In this document: positions 1 through 7,325 of the stretch, piece after piece
Position numbering within the stretch: position 1 is the stretch's first letter
Layout of the letters: every line of letters begins with the position of its first letter
Origin: an uncultured Cellvibrionales bacterium
Lineage (GTDB): Bacteria; Pseudomonadota; Gammaproteobacteria; Pseudomonadales; Dasaniaceae
NCBI GenBank assembly: GCA_913019905.1
Contig: CAJVZD010000037.1
Location: 1-45,308, forward strand
Length of the DNA: 45,308 nt
Direction of reading: 5' to 3'
Notes under the pieces: model-generated
Told to the model about the DNA's origin: nothing
Databases searched by the model: none
Seen by the model: the letters and a program-made list of their open reading frames with translations, nothing else
Program-made: the position numbers and the translations under genes

Positions 1-1344
1 TCAATTGTAGTTTATTTGATGCTATGGATGCCTTTCTCAGCCCTCCTAGGAATGGTGGTCATTTCCGCTCTACTAGCACTCCCTGTGGTCATGTTGCTCG
101 ACTACCTGAAGCTTGACCCAGCCCACACCAGACAGGTCATCGGCATACTGGAGGATGTCAAGATTCCAAACCCAGAAGCGGTCGTGAAGATGTATCCGCA
201 TGAGCTCTCAGGGGGGATGCGCCAGAGGGTGATGATTGCCATGATGATGGCATGCGAGCCAAAGCTCTTGATTGCAGACGAGCCTACTACAGCGCTCGAT
301 GTCACTATCCAAAAACAAATATTGGAACTTGTCGTCAAACTGGCGCGGGATCGGGACCTGGCAGTATTGCTAATTACCCACGACATGGGCGTGGTAAACA
401 ATACCGCAGATACCGTTGCAGTCATGTACAGAGGTGAAATTATTGAGCAGAGCTCCGTTGATAACTTCTTCCACAATCCTCAGCAAGACTACAGTAAGAA
501 GCTAATTAACAGCCTACCCGACATGAATCATTACCGTCCTCCGACCGACAACGAGAAGCCCTTGTTAACCGTCGAAGGTTTGAAAATTCACTTCCCTATT
601 CGCAAAGGTATTTTGCAGCGTGTCGCCGGTTATACGCGAGCGGTCGATGGCATCAGTCTATCAATCGACAAGGGCGAAACTTTAGCATTGGTGGGTGAAT
701 CGGGTAGCGGAAAATCAACCTGCGGTCGTGCAATATTGAATTTGGAGACCCTAACTGCGGGGCAGATCCATTTTAACGGGGAGCGCATTGACCATTTGTC
801 GCGCCGCGATATGCTGGAGTTTCGTAAACAAATTCAAGTGATCTTCCAAAACCCCTATTCATCAATGAATCCTAGAATGACTGTTGGCAGTATCATTGAG
901 GAAGGCATGATCAGTCTGGGTATCGCACTTAACGCTGAACAACGTTCGGCGCGCATCGATGAATTGCTGGTCCGTGTCAGCTTACCCGTTGAGTATCGGC
1001 ATCGATATCCCCACGAATTTTCAGGAGGGCAGCGTCAGCGGATTGCAATAGCCCGGGCTCTGGCAGTGAATCCGCAACTGATTATTTGCGACGAACCGAC
1101 CAGTGCGCTAGACGTTTCTATTCGTGCAGAGGTATTGACCTTATTGTTGGATTTGCAAAAAGAATTTGGTGTGTCTTATCTGTTTATTACACATGATTTA
1201 TCGATTGTTCCGCATCTGGCCCATCGGGTTGGGGTTATGCAAAACGGCCTGATTGTTGAGCAAGGCGACACGGAGCAAGTACTTACAAACCCACAGGACG
1301 ACTATACAAAGTCTCTGTTAGCTTCGATTCCAAGAATAGAATAA
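1..1344 (+). CDS. Fused Opp/Dpp-type ABC transporter ATPase, 5'-incomplete and chimeric at its N-terminus
   Basis: This is the energising ATPase of an oligopeptide/dipeptide importer, with two nucleotide-binding domains in one chain (DppD-DppF-like). The reading frame is open to the window edge; the first possible start is a TTG at 16. Counting from that TTG, the first domain keeps the signature LSGGMRQR (about 64-71) and Walker [13 protein letters not shown], but has no Walker A. Where about 130 residues of ABC core should be, there is a hydrophobic stretch (about 1-30) that looks like a membrane segment. The second domain is complete: Walker [10 protein letters not shown] (about 227-235), signature FSGGQRQR and Walker B LIICDEPTSALD. 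The first ~290 bases use AGA, AGG, GGG, CTA and AAG codons that are rarer afterwards. The gene could be truncated or recombined, or the window start could be an assembly join. A complete paralogue lies at 24260-25912. Confidence 0.85.
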   Translation, partial: SIVVYLMLWMPFSALLGMVVISALLALPVVMLLDYLKLDPAHTRQVIGILEDVKIPNPEAVVKMYPHELSGGMRQRVMIAMMMACEPKLLIADEPTTALDVTIQKQILELVVKLARDRDLAVLLITHDMGVVNNTADTVAVMYRGEIIEQSSVDNFFHNPQQDYSKKLINSLPDMNHYRPPTDNEKPLLTVEGLKIHFPIRKGILQRVAGYTRAVDGISLSIDKGETLALVGESGSGKSTCGRAILNLETLTAGQIHFNGERIDHLSRRDMLEFRKQIQVIFQNPYSSMNPRMTVGSIIEEGMISLGIALNAEQRSARIDELLVRVSLPVEYRHRYPHEFSGGQRQRIAIARALAVNPQLIICDEPTSALDVSIRAEVLTLLLDLQKEFGVSYLFITHDLSIVPHLAHRVGVMQNGLIVEQGDTEQVLTNPQDDYTKSLLASIPRIE

Positions 1345-1377
1345 CTGCAGTTTTGTCTCCCAAAAAGATGATTGTAC

Positions 1378-1968
1378 TCAGAAATTTAAAAAGGCTCGTA
1401 GCCCGGATAAAAAATTCTGCACCGCTATCATGACCAGTATCATTCCCATTAACCGCTCTATCGCAATAAGACCTCTCTCCCTGAGAACTTTATAAAGAAG
1501 GGGCGACAGCAATAAGAAAAACGCTGTAACAAGCCATGCCGCCACTACCACGACAGTCCAAATGAGCATTGACCCGTTTGCGCTGTGCGCCATCAGCATC
1601 AATATGGCAAGAGCGGAGGGTCCAGCAACACAGGGAATAGCGAGCGGGACGATAAAGGGCTCTCCCTCGTATTGATCTTCGCCCATTATTCCGCCTCCGC
1701 TTGGAAATACCATACGCAGAGCGATCAGGAACAATACAATGGCACCGGCAATTTGCACTGCTGACTGTTCCAGGTTGAGCATGTTCAGGAAATAGCTGCC
1801 AAAGAACAGAAACAAGATCATGATGCCGAGTGCGATCATCAATTCTCGCAAAATGACAAAGAACCGACGCTTCCCTTCGACGCCTTTCAACACAGAAAGA
1901 AATATAGGGATATTACCCCAGGGGTCCATAACAAATAGAAGTGTAAAAAAGCCGGCTAGTGGTTCCAT
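1378..1968 (-). CDS. yhgN: MarC/YhgN-family inner-membrane protein (UPF0056)
   Basis: This is a multi-pass inner-membrane protein of the MarC/YhgN family, whose transport role is not established. About six hydrophobic segments run through the 196 residues. Family hallmarks are visible: the N-terminal FVMDPWGNIPIFLSVLKG stretch, ALRMVFPSGGG, the central EPFIVPLAIPCVAGPSALA, and the C-terminal ERLMGMILVMIAVQNFLSG. I chose the ATG at 1968 because family members begin close to this point. A TTG seven codons upstream (1989) is also possible. The gene ends tail to tail with the fused ABC ATPase, only 33 bases apart, and stands alone, so neighbours say nothing on function. The assignment to YhgN rather than MarC rests on remembered similarity. 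Confidence 0.85.
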   Translation of the reverse strand: MEPLAGFFTLLFVMDPWGNIPIFLSVLKGVEGKRRFFVILRELMIALGIMILFLFFGSYFLNMLNLEQSAVQIAGAIVLFLIALRMVFPSGGGIMGEDQYEGEPFIVPLAIPCVAGPSALAILMLMAHSANGSMLIWTVVVVAAWLVTAFFLLLSPLLYKVLRERGLIAIERLMGMILVMIAVQNFLSGLRAFLNF

Positions 1969-2243
1969 AGTTTTCTCAGGAGTGAACAATCAGAAGTCTC
2001 TTAAGAATATTTCTCAAGAAGCGCTATTATTATTTATAAGGCTGCTTAATCTGCAAGCATTGATTTGAGCACACTAACTCGCGGGCCATAAACTCAGCAC
2101 AGCTAACAATGTAGTCGGCATGAAGCGGTTGAAATTCTCGTCGCGAGATACAATGTCATTATATAAGGTAGCAGTAAAAGGGTAGGGGATGAAGATAAGT
2201 TAAATTGCCAATTAACGCAGACGAACAAATCCAGGGCTAGCTA

Positions 2244-3395
2244 ATGTCAATCTTGTCTTTTAAGTACAGTCGTTTGGTCGTGCAGGCACTGATTTTGTGC
2301 GCGATTAGTGCATGTCAGAACCTGCCGCTTAGCCAAAATGCAGATAGAGTTAGTATCAACGCACTGTTAAAAGGCGCGCCTATTGTCGGAGACCGGAAAT
2401 TACCGCAACTAAGAGACGCGCCATTGTTGGCTCTAAATGCCAATATGCTGGCTTTTCTGGATGAACAAGTCACCCGTACAAACAATAAGTTTAGCAATCT
2501 CAACCAGTTATTAGCAGCAATAATAAAAAATGGCGGTTTTGTTTTAACTTACGATGGTGCGACGCGAACAGCGGCGGAAACCTTTGCAACACGGGCCGGC
2601 AACTGTCTGTCTTTTACCAATCTATTTGTCGCATTTGCGCGAGAACTCAATTTAAAAGCCAGTTACCAGGAAATTGATATACCTCCAATGTGGGATCAGC
2701 GCGGTGGTTCACTGTTACTTAGTCTGCATGTCAACGCTTTGTTACTAATGCCGGGCCGTCAGCAGATAGTCGATTTTAATGTCGAAAATTTCAAATCGAA
2801 GTACGATCGCAGGCCAATTTCCGATGAAAGAGCGACGGCCCACTATTATAACAATCTAGGTGTTGAGAAAATGCATCAGGGTGACTACTTGACGTCGCTG
2901 CAATATTTCCAAAAAGGTATTCATTTTGATCCTCAGTTTTCTCCCTTGTGGAATAATCTCGGTACGCTCTATCTGCGAAATCAGCGTGACGACTACGCGG
3001 AAGCAAGCTACCGAGCGGCTCTCGATATCGAGCGCTACAATTATGTTGCCATGACGAACTTGCTGCATATATACAAAAGGCGCGGTGATGAGGAGCTGGC
3101 AGCTTATTTTAAACAGCGTGTCATCCGCCACCGCCACAGTAATCCGTATTATCGCTATCAGCAGGCTGAAGATGCTTTTGATAAAGGTAATTACGACTCG
3201 TCGATTGCGCATTTACGCTATGCGATTCGAAAGAAGCCGGAAGAGGATCGTTTTTATTTCCTGTTGGGAATGGCCTACCTCAAAAATGGAAATGAAGAAA
3301 AGGCAGTAAATTACTTGCAGCGCGCAGAGCTTGTGGCGCTCGATGATGGAGACAAGCAAGAATACAGCCGAAAGCTCGATTCTTTATTGAAGTGA
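2244..3395 (+). CDS. Lipoprotein with transglutaminase-like domain and TPR repeats (copy 1)
   Basis: This 383-residue protein has a lipoprotein signal (lipobox ISAC, lipidated Cys24), so it is probably anchored in the envelope. Residues ~70-185 resemble a transglutaminase-like cysteine-protease fold: Cys121 in GNCLSFTNLF, His162 in LHVNAL and Asp177 in VDFNVE follow the Cys-His-Asp order of that superfamily. Residues ~195-380 are TPR repeats with NNLGVEKMHQGDY, WNNLGTLYLR and FLLGMAYLKNGNEEKA. This layout suggests a cell-envelope processing or scaffolding protein; no substrate can be named. A paralogue of the same architecture lies at 10780-11955 on the opposite strand, with conserved stretches around the Cys, the IDIPP/VDIPP motif and the first TPR. 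The start ATG has no strong ribosome site, but it places the signal peptide correctly. Confidence 0.8.
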   Translation: MSILSFKYSRLVVQALILCAISACQNLPLSQNADRVSINALLKGAPIVGDRKLPQLRDAPLLALNANMLAFLDEQVTRTNNKFSNLNQLLAAIIKNGGFVLTYDGATRTAAETFATRAGNCLSFTNLFVAFARELNLKASYQEIDIPPMWDQRGGSLLLSLHVNALLLMPGRQQIVDFNVENFKSKYDRRPISDERATAHYYNNLGVEKMHQGDYLTSLQYFQKGIHFDPQFSPLWNNLGTLYLRNQRDDYAEASYRAALDIERYNYVAMTNLLHIYKRRGDEELAAYFKQRVIRHRHSNPYYRYQQAEDAFDKGNYDSSIAHLRYAIRKKPEEDRFYFLLGMAYLKNGNEEKAVNYLQRAELVALDDGDKQEYSRKLDSLLK

Positions 3396-3435
3396 ATGTT
3401 GAACACTCTTTCATTGATAGCCTGATTTGTCCGAT

Positions 3436-3470
3436 AGTCGGGCTACTTAAAATAGACGAGCGACCCGACT
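3436..3470. repeat. 7-bp inverted repeat between convergent genes
   Basis: AGTCGGG at 3436-3442 is the reverse complement of CCCGACT at 3464-3470, with 21 bases between. It lies between the ends of the first TPR lipoprotein and the CadC-like regulator, where a terminator would be expected. There is no T-run on either side, so termination is only a suggestion. Confidence 0.4.
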
Positions 3471-3530
3471 GTTGGTAAAGGTTCGTAAACTGGAGGCCAA
3501 ATATTTATGGGCTGGTGCTGATGGCGGCCA

Positions 3531-5969
3531 TTAAATTCCAAATTTTGTCAGGCTAATATTTTTGCTTTGAGTTTGAATATTTTGATAGGCGTGGGTTGCG
3601 CCTGCAACATTGTCAGGATTTGTAAATAGCTGTTCTTGCAAATCGTCAAAAAACGGATTTGCATTGATCTTGCCAAAAGGCTGCCAGTTTCTGTTTTCCA
3701 ATTCCTGCAATAGGTCCATTGCCTTTTGATTGTCGCCCGCTGCAATTTGCATGGCCGCGTGGCCAAACACAAAATTCGAACCATTGTAGCCACCGTCGAG
3801 CATTGTTTTTAGCTTTGAGAATCCCTCAGTGACTATCTTTTCAGCGTCGTTGTTTCTGTTGGCTTGTCGCAAGCTAACAGCATAATGAGCATAGACGTTG
3901 AGCTGGTTAACCGGGTCTTCCTTACAGTAATGTTCGATCGGTTCAAGGCTTCTTGAGAAATCGTCGTTTGCTCTTTGATAATTTTCCTTCAAGAATCCAG
4001 CATATCCTGCATAGCGATAGCCCTTGCGTCTACTACAAAGATTGTCACTGAGCTGCATTTGTTCCGCCACTAGCATTATCTTGTCGGGTTCTCTTTTAGC
4101 AAGAGCCTGTTGCACACGAATTTTACTCAGTTGATCCGCTTTGAAATACCCGCGGTTTTGTTCTATCAACATGTCCACTTCATCAAAACGTTGTAAATAA
4201 ATTAAGGCCTCTATAACAATTTGAGTCGCATAGGTTTTGTAATGTTCGCTAAAATTATGGCGTACCGCAAATTCGAGAACTTTTCCATACTGTCCGGATA
4301 ATAGATAGCTGTTCATTTCGATCTTTAACAGCGATTCAGACAAGGATTGTTGATAGAAGTGGCTCGCATAGCTGGCTACTTGCTCATAGTTTCCCAAAAG
4401 CGATAGAGCTCTTAGGAAGTTGTTTTGAATTCGGGGATGTAGAGGGTCGACGGTAATTGCCGCTTTATAGTGTGGATAGGCTTCCGTGATTTGATTGAGG
4501 TCCTGTAGAACATTCCCCAGCCACATTTGTGCCATTGAATATCGGGGATTAAGGGCAATTGCCCGTTGGTAAAACTCCCGCGCCTTTTCGCTTTCCCCGT
4601 TTATTCGGAAAATAAGACCTTGAGAGGCATGTACCTCAGCAAGCTCAGAATTAAGAGCCATGGCTTTGTTTACATTGTCTTGTGCTTCAGTAACAGCAGC
4701 ATCGGGATCAACGTCCATGTCGTAATTAGAATTTAAAATTAATGCGTCGGCGAGGCCAGAATATGCAAGTGCATAGTTTCGGTCTATTTCGATTGACTGC
4801 CGAAAATAACCAATTGCTTTGCGGACTGACTCCGGTGTGCGCTGGTTCCAATGATGCCGACCCAACAAATAGCTGTCGTAGGCGCGGACGTCCGCTGGGC
4901 TGAGCTTCACAGTAGACAGTGGTTGCCGTAAGTCGGGGATAAGTTGTGCCACAATGCTAGCGGCAATTTGGTCTTGTACCTCGAATAGATTGTCTATGGT
5001 CTGTTCATACCTTTCCGACCAAAGGGGGAAACCAGTGCTGGCGTCCGTTAGCTGAATGGTTAAACGCAACTGCTGGCCATTTTGCCTCACAGTTCCTTCC
5101 ACTAGAGTGGAAACGTTGAGTTGACGACCGATTTCACGAACATCGATGGCGCGGTCCCGAAAAACTTCGGATGAGGTGCGTGCGGCGACCTGAATACCCG
5201 GAGTGTTGATGAGTTGGTTGCGAATGTCTTCAGCTAAACCGTTGCCAAAATAGTCTCTTGAGGAATCGCCACTGATGTTTACAAACGGCAGGACGGCAAC
5301 AGTAAGAGAGCTGGCCGAGTTTATCGGCGCGCGTCCAGTTTCATTAACTGTGACATTATGCTGACTCGCGCGCGGCAACACTGCATCCTCAGTAGACCAA
5401 CTTCCATAGAAAACAGTAACTAATGAAAGCAGTGCCACTATTGCCACCGCCGCGAATGAAGGTAGGCTCACTGACCGATTGAATATTGATACGCTGCTTA
5501 AGCGATCGAGTTTGTTATCACTCCCAGTAGATAGATCTTGCGCCGATAATTCTTGCGATGAGATTGATATTGGTTCCTTTATCTCATCTTCTTCGAGTAC
5601 TGCCTCGGCATTACTGACCGCGATTTCCTGCAAAGGCATGATTAATGAGTAGCCCCGCTTGGGAATCGTGCGTATATATTGCCGTTGGCGGCTGGTATCT
5701 CCAAGAGCCGTCCTCAGTTCTGAGATGCAGCGAGTTAATACCTCTTCGGTAACGACCAATCCCTCCCACACCTCGGACAATAGTTGGTCCCGACTGACCA
5801 CTTCTCCCGGGGAGTTTGCGAGGCATAGAAGTACGTCCATTACCTTTGGTTCAATATGACGGGCATGCCCCTCAAGAATGACTGTATTTCTTAATGGCTG
5901 AACCTCCCATTCGCCAAGGTGAAACCCGCGGTTTAGGTCCGTAACAATCGGTGCGTCCAAGGTTTTCAT
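3531..5969 (-). CDS. CadC-like transmembrane transcriptional regulator with FlgO/TolB-like and TPR domains
   Basis: This 812-residue membrane-bound transcription factor combines four parts. Residues ~16-110 form an OmpR/PhoB-type winged helix with typical QLLSEVWEG and IRTIPKRGYSL motifs. A single membrane segment sits near 170-190. A periplasmic region near 222-340 (LTVAVLPFVNISGDSSRDYFGNGLAEDI) is of the kind found in FlgO/TolB-like COG5616 proteins. TPR repeats then run to the C-terminus. As in CadC and ToxR, an envelope signal would be sensed outside and transcription controlled inside, without phosphorylation. I chose the ATG at 5969, preceded by AGGCAG; a TTG at 5993 would add eight residues. 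It is divergent from the JAMM-like lipoprotein gene, with period-11 direct repeats in the shared promoter. The receptor gene downstream of that lipoprotein is a possible target. Confidence 0.85.
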   Translation of the reverse strand: MKTLDAPIVTDLNRGFHLGEWEVQPLRNTVILEGHARHIEPKVMDVLLCLANSPGEVVSRDQLLSEVWEGLVVTEEVLTRCISELRTALGDTSRQRQYIRTIPKRGYSLIMPLQEIAVSNAEAVLEEDEIKEPISISSQELSAQDLSTGSDNKLDRLSSVSIFNRSVSLPSFAAVAIVALLSLVTVFYGSWSTEDAVLPRASQHNVTVNETGRAPINSASSLTVAVLPFVNISGDSSRDYFGNGLAEDIRNQLINTPGIQVAARTSSEVFRDRAIDVREIGRQLNVSTLVEGTVRQNGQQLRLTIQLTDASTGFPLWSERYEQTIDNLFEVQDQIAASIVAQLIPDLRQPLSTVKLSPADVRAYDSYLLGRHHWNQRTPESVRKAIGYFRQSIEIDRNYALAYSGLADALILNSNYDMDVDPDAAVTEAQDNVNKAMALNSELAEVHASQGLIFRINGESEKAREFYQRAIALNPRYSMAQMWLGNVLQDLNQITEAYPHYKAAITVDPLHPRIQNNFLRALSLLGNYEQVASYASHFYQQSLSESLLKIEMNSYLLSGQYGKVLEFAVRHNFSEHYKTYATQIVIEALIYLQRFDEVDMLIEQNRGYFKADQLSKIRVQQALAKREPDKIMLVAEQMQLSDNLCSRRKGYRYAGYAGFLKENYQRANDDFSRSLEPIEHYCKEDPVNQLNVYAHYAVSLRQANRNNDAEKIVTEGFSKLKTMLDGGYNGSNFVFGHAAMQIAAGDNQKAMDLLQELENRNWQPFGKINANPFFDDLQEQLFTNPDNVAGATHAYQNIQTQSKNISLTKFGI

Positions 5970-6030
5970 TTTGCTGCCTATAGGTTTCCACAAAATACGC
6001 TAATGTATTGATTCTAAGACGGTTTTTTAG

Positions 6031-6078
6031 TTCCGAAGCTTTTCCGAAGGTTTTAATAATAATCTTTAAGCTTTTCCG
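6031..6078. promoter_or_regulatory. Direct-repeat operator candidate for the CadC-like regulator
   Basis: TTCCGAAG occurs at 6031-6038 and again at 6042-6049, exactly 11 bp apart. The longer word AAGCTTTTCCG occurs at 6036-6046 and 6068-6078, 32 bp apart, close to three helical turns. OmpR/PhoB-family winged-helix proteins bind tandem direct repeats of about 11 bp. The site lies just upstream of the regulator's own start, so autoregulation and control of the divergent gene are plausible inferences. Confidence 0.5.
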
Positions 6079-6085
6079 CGTAATT

Positions 6086-6102
6086 CTTAGTATATCACTA
6101 AG
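6086..6102. repeat. 17-bp dyad in the divergent promoter region
   Basis: CTTAGT at 6086-6091 and ACTAAG at 6097-6102 are perfect inverted arms around ATATC. The dyad lies 65 bases before the JAMM-like lipoprotein gene and next to the direct-repeat cluster. It may be a second operator or overlap a -10 region. Confidence 0.35.
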
Positions 6103-6166
6103 GTAAGTCTGCGACGGACTCAACAAAATAGCTGCTTTCAAAGACACATTGATTTGAGAGCTCATT

Positions 6167-6775
6167 ATGAATTCACTGAAGCATTGGTCGATGGCAATAG
6201 CATTAATGACTTGTATTGGTTGTAGTCACAACGATCTAAACCAACCCAATACCTATTCGACATCGAAGCCATCCCAGTTCGATGACGAGAGGTTTGAGTC
6301 GGAACTGGCGGCAGTAGAGGCAGCCAGTAACAAATTTAACCCGATATCAATCGACGAAGACCGTGAATTTATGGGATCTATCCTGCGGCGAGTACGAAGC
6401 GATGGTAGGTTCGAATACCTGTATACAGTGGCCAGAGGCGATAGAGGCGCAGATAGCGTTAATATGCATTTGGCTGTGCCCTACGGTTTGGAAGTCATGG
6501 CGTTTTGGCATACCCATGGCGCTGCTCACTACAGCCGAAAGTATTTTTCTGATACCGACAGCAACCTGGTACGACGAATGGCCGTTCCGTTCTATTTAGC
6601 GGATCACACCGGTAATTTAAGAGTACTGCGTCCGGGTGATTTTCACATGACCGTAGCGCAATCTAATCGTTTGGGTCTTGGCGCGAGTACAGGATTCGCT
6701 AAAGGCAATTCGGTTTACAGAAACAAAAAAGAAAAAGTCATGGTGGCGACCACTCGGGTTGGCATCTTCGGTTAA
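6167..6775 (+). CDS. Envelope protein with JAMM/JAB-like metalloprotease motif (DUF4329-like)
   Basis: This 202-residue protein has an N-terminal export signal ending in CIGC (Cys19), a possible but non-ideal lipobox. The core resembles DUF4329. It carries HTH (His115-Thr-His117), ten residues, then SDTD (Ser128 to Asp131), preceded by EFMG (Glu67). This arrangement matches the JAMM zinc-protease pattern E...HxH...SxxD, with the FWHTHG and YLADHTGNLRVLRPGD stretches around it. If active, it would be a zinc-dependent isopeptidase or deamidase-like enzyme in the envelope, but no substrate is evident and activity is unproven. It is divergent from the CadC-like regulator, 197 bases away, which suggests linked control. 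Its start ATG has no strong ribosome-binding site but places the signal peptide well. Confidence 0.7.
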   Translation: MNSLKHWSMAIALMTCIGCSHNDLNQPNTYSTSKPSQFDDERFESELAAVEAASNKFNPISIDEDREFMGSILRRVRSDGRFEYLYTVARGDRGADSVNMHLAVPYGLEVMAFWHTHGAAHYSRKYFSDTDSNLVRRMAVPFYLADHTGNLRVLRPGDFHMTVAQSNRLGLGASTGFAKGNSVYRNKKEKVMVATTRVGIFG

Positions 6776-7325
6776 TTACTACTAAGTAAGACAATTGACC
6801 AGTTGAGTGAACGGATACTAGCCGGCAGTTGCAATCTCGAATATAAAGCCCTCGATATTTCTTCGTCGACGGAGACCGAAATAACTTGAATATTGCCTCA
6901 AACTATAAAGACTCATAAGAAATACCTCCGTTTTACGTATAATTATCCAATTAACCGCTTATAATTTGTCTGATTCAAGGTACCTTATTGCAAATATTTT
7001 TGGCTGATCTAGAAAACGTTTGCCCTTTCTGAGCTTCTACTTACACGACGCATTCGATCGTAATTCAGCGACTTTCCTTAAAATAGCCTTATTTATCAGC
7101 GTATTAAGATTCTTCTGATCAGACTTCCTTCCTACCGATCACGCGCTAGGAGCAATGTTGGCTGAAGCCGACAACGCCATTCGAAAAAAAGTTCAAATAA
7201 AACGAAAAAAAAAACAGTTTTTATTGAGGGGATGGCAACGACACTCGTCTTACATCTGAGAGCGGCGTATGCCGCGCACGTGTTATCAACATCATAATTA
7301 AAAAACTAGTTTTAGGGAGATAAAG
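6776..7325. other. 550-bp non-coding leader region before the TonB receptor
   Basis: I find no credible gene here. It contains two TATAAT-like boxes near 6940-6965, an 8-bp palindrome AAACGTTT (7014-7021), A-rich runs near 7186-7212, a small hairpin GCGGC-GTAT-GCCGC (7262-7275) and a 12-bp palindrome AAAACTAGTTTT (7302-7313) just before the ribosome site. The length suggests a long 5' untranslated leader or several regulatory sites for the receptor gene. Confidence 0.5.
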
